From Pseudomonadota bacterium (GTDB lineage Bacteria; Myxococcota_A; Polyangia; Polyangiales; Polyangiaceae), in assembly GCA_023418705.1 (NCBI GenBank), contig JAEZYZ010000254.1:1-8820 (forward strand): a stretch of 8,820 nucleotides of DNA, written 5' to 3'. The first letter of the stretch is position 1, and each line of letters opens with the position of its first letter. Below, in pieces: positions 6,043-8,820 of the stretch. The translations under genes were made by a program, and so were the position numbers. Under the pieces are notes generated by a model. The model was not told the DNA's origin. It searched no databases and was given only the letters and a program-made list of their open reading frames with translations.

Positions 6043-6564
6043 TCACTGCCGCGCCGCCTCGATCGCCTGGTACAGGTGGCTCTCGGAGTGCTGCGGACCC
6101 CCCACCCAGCGCACGATGCCCCGCCGGTCGGTGACGAACGTGACCGGCAGCGCGAGCACATCGAAGCGCTCCTTCAGCCGATCGTCGCCGTCGTGGATCA
6201 CGGGGAAGGTCAACCCGTAGGCGGCAGCGAGCTGCCTCGCCGAGCTTCGAGCCGGGTCGACGCTCACCCCGACGAAGGTGACGTCGGAGTAGCGCTGGTG
6301 GAGGCGCTCGGTGATGGGCAACGCGCGCGTGCACGGGTCGCAGTATTGGGCGAAGAACTTGACGACGACCGACTTGCCGGCGAACGCGCGCGCCTTTAGC
6401 TGCCGGCCCTCGAGCGTCGTGCGCTCCAGGGTGGGGAGCTGCCGCCCGAGCAGGCTGCTGGGAGCGGTGGGCGGATAGCCGGGCGCCGACCCGCACCCTG
6501 TCAGGAGTGCGAGGGCGGTCGACAGCGCGATGGGGTGGTGGATCAGCGGCCATCGGCGGCGCAC
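6043..6564 (-). CDS. TlpA-like thioredoxin-fold lipoprotein
   Basis: With the GTG start at 6564 the product is 173 residues. Its lipoprotein signal has an RRR n-region, a hydrophobic core (PIALSTALALLTG) and a lipobox LTGC with Cys24. The rest is a redoxin/TlpA domain: a beta strand VVVKFFAQYCDPC with active-site CxxC at 75-78, a core VTFVGVSVDPAR, and cis-proline Pro140 in ALPVTFVTDRRG. Such proteins reduce or exchange disulfides outside the inner membrane, for example in cytochrome c maturation or repair of secreted proteins. The partner is not shown here. An in-frame ATG at 6627 would add 21 residues (194 total), but it lacks a ribosome site and would put 44 residues before the lipid Cys, so the GTG is preferred. 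It lies downstream of the M3 peptidase gene on the same strand. Two Cys-rich exported proteins are encoded elsewhere in the window, but a link to them is speculative. Confidence 0.83.
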   Translation of the reverse strand: MRRRWPLIHHPIALSTALALLTGCGSAPGYPPTAPSSLLGRQLPTLERTTLEGRQLKARAFAGKSVVVKFFAQYCDPCTRALPITERLHQRYSDVTFVGVSVDPARSSARQLAAAYGLTFPVIHDGDDRLKERFDVLALPVTFVTDRRGIVRWVGGPQHSESHLYQAIEAARQ

Positions 6565-6690
6565 GCCGTTCGCTCTGCGAAGGCCTGCGCGCAGCGCGAC
6601 GCGCAGTGAAAGGAAGAGCCTCTGCATGCGAAGAAGGTGTGCATCGCCCGGCGATCTGGACGAAAGATCGGCTGTTCGGCCATTGGGGCG

Positions 6691-6703
6691 CGGCCTCGGG
6701 CCG
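6691..6703 (-). other. Short hairpin after the peptidase gene
   Basis: CGGCC-CGA-GGCCG on the minus strand is a perfect 5-bp stem that begins 19 nt past the peptidase stop codon. It could be a weak terminator or an attenuating structure before the thioredoxin gene. It is short and has no T-tract. Nothing else was identified between 6565 and 6722. Confidence 0.2.
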
Positions 6704-6722
6704 TCTCTTACGCTGAAGGCGT

Positions 6723-8795
6723 TCAGCGGGCGGAAAATCCTCGATCCCGGAGCAGCGCCTCGACTTCTGGATCACGACCGCGAAATTGGCGGTACGCCTC
6801 GGCGCGATCGATGGCGTTGCCGGTGGCCAAGATGATCTCCTTGAATCTGCGGGCGAGCTCCGGGTCGAACGGGTCCTTGGCTTCCTGGAATGCCTCCCAG
6901 GCGTCGGCCGCCATCACGTCCGACCAGAGGTAGGAATAGTAGCCGGCCGAGTAGGCGTCCGAGGTGAACAGGTGCAAAAAGTGCGGTAGGCGATGCCGCA
7001 TCACGATCTCTTTGGGCATGCCGATCTCCTTCAGAACTTGCTGCTCGAATTGCTTGGGATCGACCTCACCGGTCGGATCGGTGTGCAGCTTCATGTCGGC
7101 GATGGCGGCCGCCAGGTACTCTACGGTGGCAAAGCCCTGGTTGAACGTCTTGGCCTTGCGCATCTTGTCGATCAGCGCCTGCGGCATCTTTTCGCGGGTC
7201 TTGTAGTGCAGGGCGTAGGTGTCCAAGAGCTCCCGCGTGAGCACCCAGTTCTCGTGCACCTGGCTCGGGAACTCGACGAAGTCGCGCGGGGTCTCTCCGA
7301 GCGAGGGATAGGTCGTGTCGTTGGTCAAGGCGTGCAGGGCGTGCCCGAACTCGTGAAAGAGCGTCTCGGCGTCGTCCAGGCTGATCAGGGTCGGTTCTCC
7401 GGGACCGCCTTTGGTGAAGTTGTTGTTGTTCGAGACGATGGCGTGCACCTCGCCGTCGAGCTTGTGCTGGCTTTGATAGGTCGCCTGCCAGGCGCCCGAG
7501 CGCTTGTATTGGCGAGCGAAGTCGTCGCGGTACAAAAGACCGACGTGGCTGCCGTCGACCTTGTTGGTGACACGAAAGACGCGGACGTCCGGATGAAACA
7601 CCGGCACCTGCCCGGTGATCTCCTCGAACGCATAGCCGTACAGGCGCTCGGCCATGGCGTACGACGCCGCGATCACGTTCTGCAACTCGAAGTAGTTCTT
7701 GAACTCGCTTTGATCCAGATCGTACCGCTGCCGCCGGACCTTCTCCATGTAATAGCGATAGTCCCAGGGCTCGATGGTGATCGAGTGACCGAGCGCTCGC
7801 GCCATCCGCTGCATGTCGGCGATTTCCTCTTTGGCGCGCTTCACGGCCGCCGGCCAGACCCGCAGCATCAGCGCCTCGGCGCGCTCCGGATCCTTCGCCA
7901 TGGTGTCGCTCATGCGGTAGTGCGCGTGGCTCGGGAAGCCGAGCAGCTTGGCCCGCTCGGCGCGCAGCTTGACGATCTGCTGGATCAGCGCGTTGGTGTC
8001 GTGCTCGTCGCCGTGGTCCCCGCGGGTGACGAACGCCTCGAACACCCGTTTGCGCAGATCCCGCCGATCGGACAGCGTCAAGAAGGGGTCGACCGCCGAG
8101 CGCGTGTTGACGACGATGTGGCCGTCCACGCCGCGCTCCTTGGCGGCGGCCGCGTACGCCTGCACGAGCGACTCCGGCAGGCCGTCGAGGTCCTCGGGAC
8201 CGAGCGTGATCCAGGTGTCCTCGTCCGCCTGCACGCGGTTGCCGAAGTCGGCATACAGCTTCGCCAGGGTCTGGTTGATGGCGCCGACGCGGGCTTGTTT
8301 CTCCGGGTCGAGGCCGGCACCGCTGCGAACGAAGTCGTCGTAGGTCTTCTCCACCAGCGCGACCTGCTCCGGCGTGAGCCCGCTTTCGCCGCGCTTGTGG
8401 TGGACGGCCTGGACGCGCCTGAACAAGCTCGGGTTGAACCGGACGGCGTCGAACACCTCGCTGAGCTTGGGCTCGATGATCGCAGTGAGATCCTGAATTT
8501 CAGGAGTGTTGCGGTTGCCGGCCATCACGAAGAAGAGCGTCGCGACCCGATCGAGCGGCCTGCCGGAGCGCTCCAGCGCCGCGAGCGTATTGTCGAAGGT
8601 GGGCGGCTCGGGGCTCTCGGCGATCGCCGCGACCTCGGCCAGAAAGAGCCGGGAGGCTTGGTCGACGGCCGGCAGGAACAGCCGCGTCTCGACCTTGTCC
8701 CACGGAGGAACCCCCCCGTAGGGACCGGTCCACTCGGCGAGCAGGGCGTCGACGGCGGGATCTTGGGCAGCGCTTTGGGGTGAGGAGTGGGTCAT
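6723..8795 (-). CDS. dcp: M3-family zinc metallopeptidase, peptidyl-dipeptidase Dcp-like
   Basis: This 690-residue protein matches the usual length and architecture of peptidase family M3. The zinc site is HEFGH (481-485, in TLFHEFGHALHAL), with the third ligand Glu508 in RDFVEFPSQVHENW. The Dcp-type C-terminus is clear: HFLHLFTSDAYSAGYYSYLW (605-624), then FRGRDPEVEALLRDRGF. Dcp removes C-terminal dipeptides from oligopeptides and helps recycle peptides. The related oligopeptidase A (PrlC) is less likely because of the DFVEFPSQ and GYYSYLW segments. The N-terminal Pro- and Ser-rich part before WTGPYGGVPPWDKV is like the linker of exported M3 peptidases. The annotated ATG at 8795 has no Shine-Dalgarno, and the frame stays open to the window edge, so the true start is probably further right. 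The redoxin gene follows after a 158-bp gap. Confidence 0.88.
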   Translation of the reverse strand: MTHSSPQSAAQDPAVDALLAEWTGPYGGVPPWDKVETRLFLPAVDQASRLFLAEVAAIAESPEPPTFDNTLAALERSGRPLDRVATLFFVMAGNRNTPEIQDLTAIIEPKLSEVFDAVRFNPSLFRRVQAVHHKRGESGLTPEQVALVEKTYDDFVRSGAGLDPEKQARVGAINQTLAKLYADFGNRVQADEDTWITLGPEDLDGLPESLVQAYAAAAKERGVDGHIVVNTRSAVDPFLTLSDRRDLRKRVFEAFVTRGDHGDEHDTNALIQQIVKLRAERAKLLGFPSHAHYRMSDTMAKDPERAEALMLRVWPAAVKRAKEEIADMQRMARALGHSITIEPWDYRYYMEKVRRQRYDLDQSEFKNYFELQNVIAASYAMAERLYGYAFEEITGQVPVFHPDVRVFRVTNKVDGSHVGLLYRDDFARQYKRSGAWQATYQSQHKLDGEVHAIVSNNNNFTKGGPGEPTLISLDDAETLFHEFGHALHALTNDTTYPSLGETPRDFVEFPSQVHENWVLTRELLDTYALHYKTREKMPQALIDKMRKAKTFNQGFATVEYLAAAIADMKLHTDPTGEVDPKQFEQQVLKEIGMPKEIVMRHRLPHFLHLFTSDAYSAGYYSYLWSDVMAADAWEAFQEAKDPFDPELARRFKEIILATGNAIDRAEAYRQFRGRDPEVEALLRDRGFSAR

Positions 8796-8820
8796 GTCGG
8801 AGGAGGCGGGAGGGGTGGGG

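Noticed and set aside
5657..6775. 372-codon minus-strand frame overlapping the PEGA and thioredoxin genes
   Set aside because: It is Arg/Pro-rich with no motif and conflicts with two supported genes, one in a different frame of the same strand.
6993..8783. 596-codon open frame on the plus strand antisense to the M3 peptidase gene
   Set aside because: It is a mirror frame produced by GC-rich codon bias. The translated text has no domain or motif, while the opposite strand encodes a full M3 peptidase with its zinc site.

Overview
The window is a dense, high-GC chromosomal segment with long antisense open frames typical of GC-rich third positions. Its gene content points to a myxobacterium (Polyangia/Myxococcota). 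The evidence is a surface protein made of DUF4215 'Myxococcus cysteine-rich' modules with Gly/Ser-rich linkers, a second small Cys-rich secreted protein with NGCE/CGxC units, and a transmembrane Ser/Thr kinase with a PEGA domain followed by a secreted PEGA protein. No rRNA, tRNA, CRISPR array, insertion sequence or phage gene was seen.

Layout. 1-711 (+): 3' part of a DUF4215 Cys-rich surface protein whose start lies left of the window. 712-917: convergent gap with two tandem hairpins. 918-2444 (-): a two-gene unit, first a sugar-binding ABC lipoprotein (1143-2444), then a 72-residue CxxC/CxxC zinc-ribbon-like protein (918-1136). 2445-2681: divergent control region with a 12-bp palindrome, a 7+7 bp inverted repeat and a plausible sigma-70 promoter facing right. 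2682-3245 (+): 187-residue Cys-rich exported protein. 3393-5993 (+): kinase and PEGA protein in tandem. 5994-6042: convergent gap whose hairpin overlaps the PEGA stop codon. 6043-6564 (-): TlpA-like thioredoxin-fold lipoprotein. 6723-8795 (-): M3-family peptidyl-dipeptidase, probably continuing past the right edge.

How the genes fit together. Most products are envelope-facing: surface or periplasmic Cys-rich proteins, a solute receptor, a transmembrane kinase with an exterior PEGA domain, a lipid-anchored redox protein and a possibly exported peptidase. Two transcription units are well supported by spacing: the binding protein with the zinc ribbon, and the kinase with the PEGA protein. The peptidase and thioredoxin genes share a strand, but a longer gap makes their co-transcription uncertain.

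No clear new defence or mobile system is visible. The points most worth a second look are the orphan sugar-binding protein coupled to an unknown zinc-ribbon protein, the kinase-PEGA pair, the irregular DUF4215 modules, and the likely upstream start of the peptidase.
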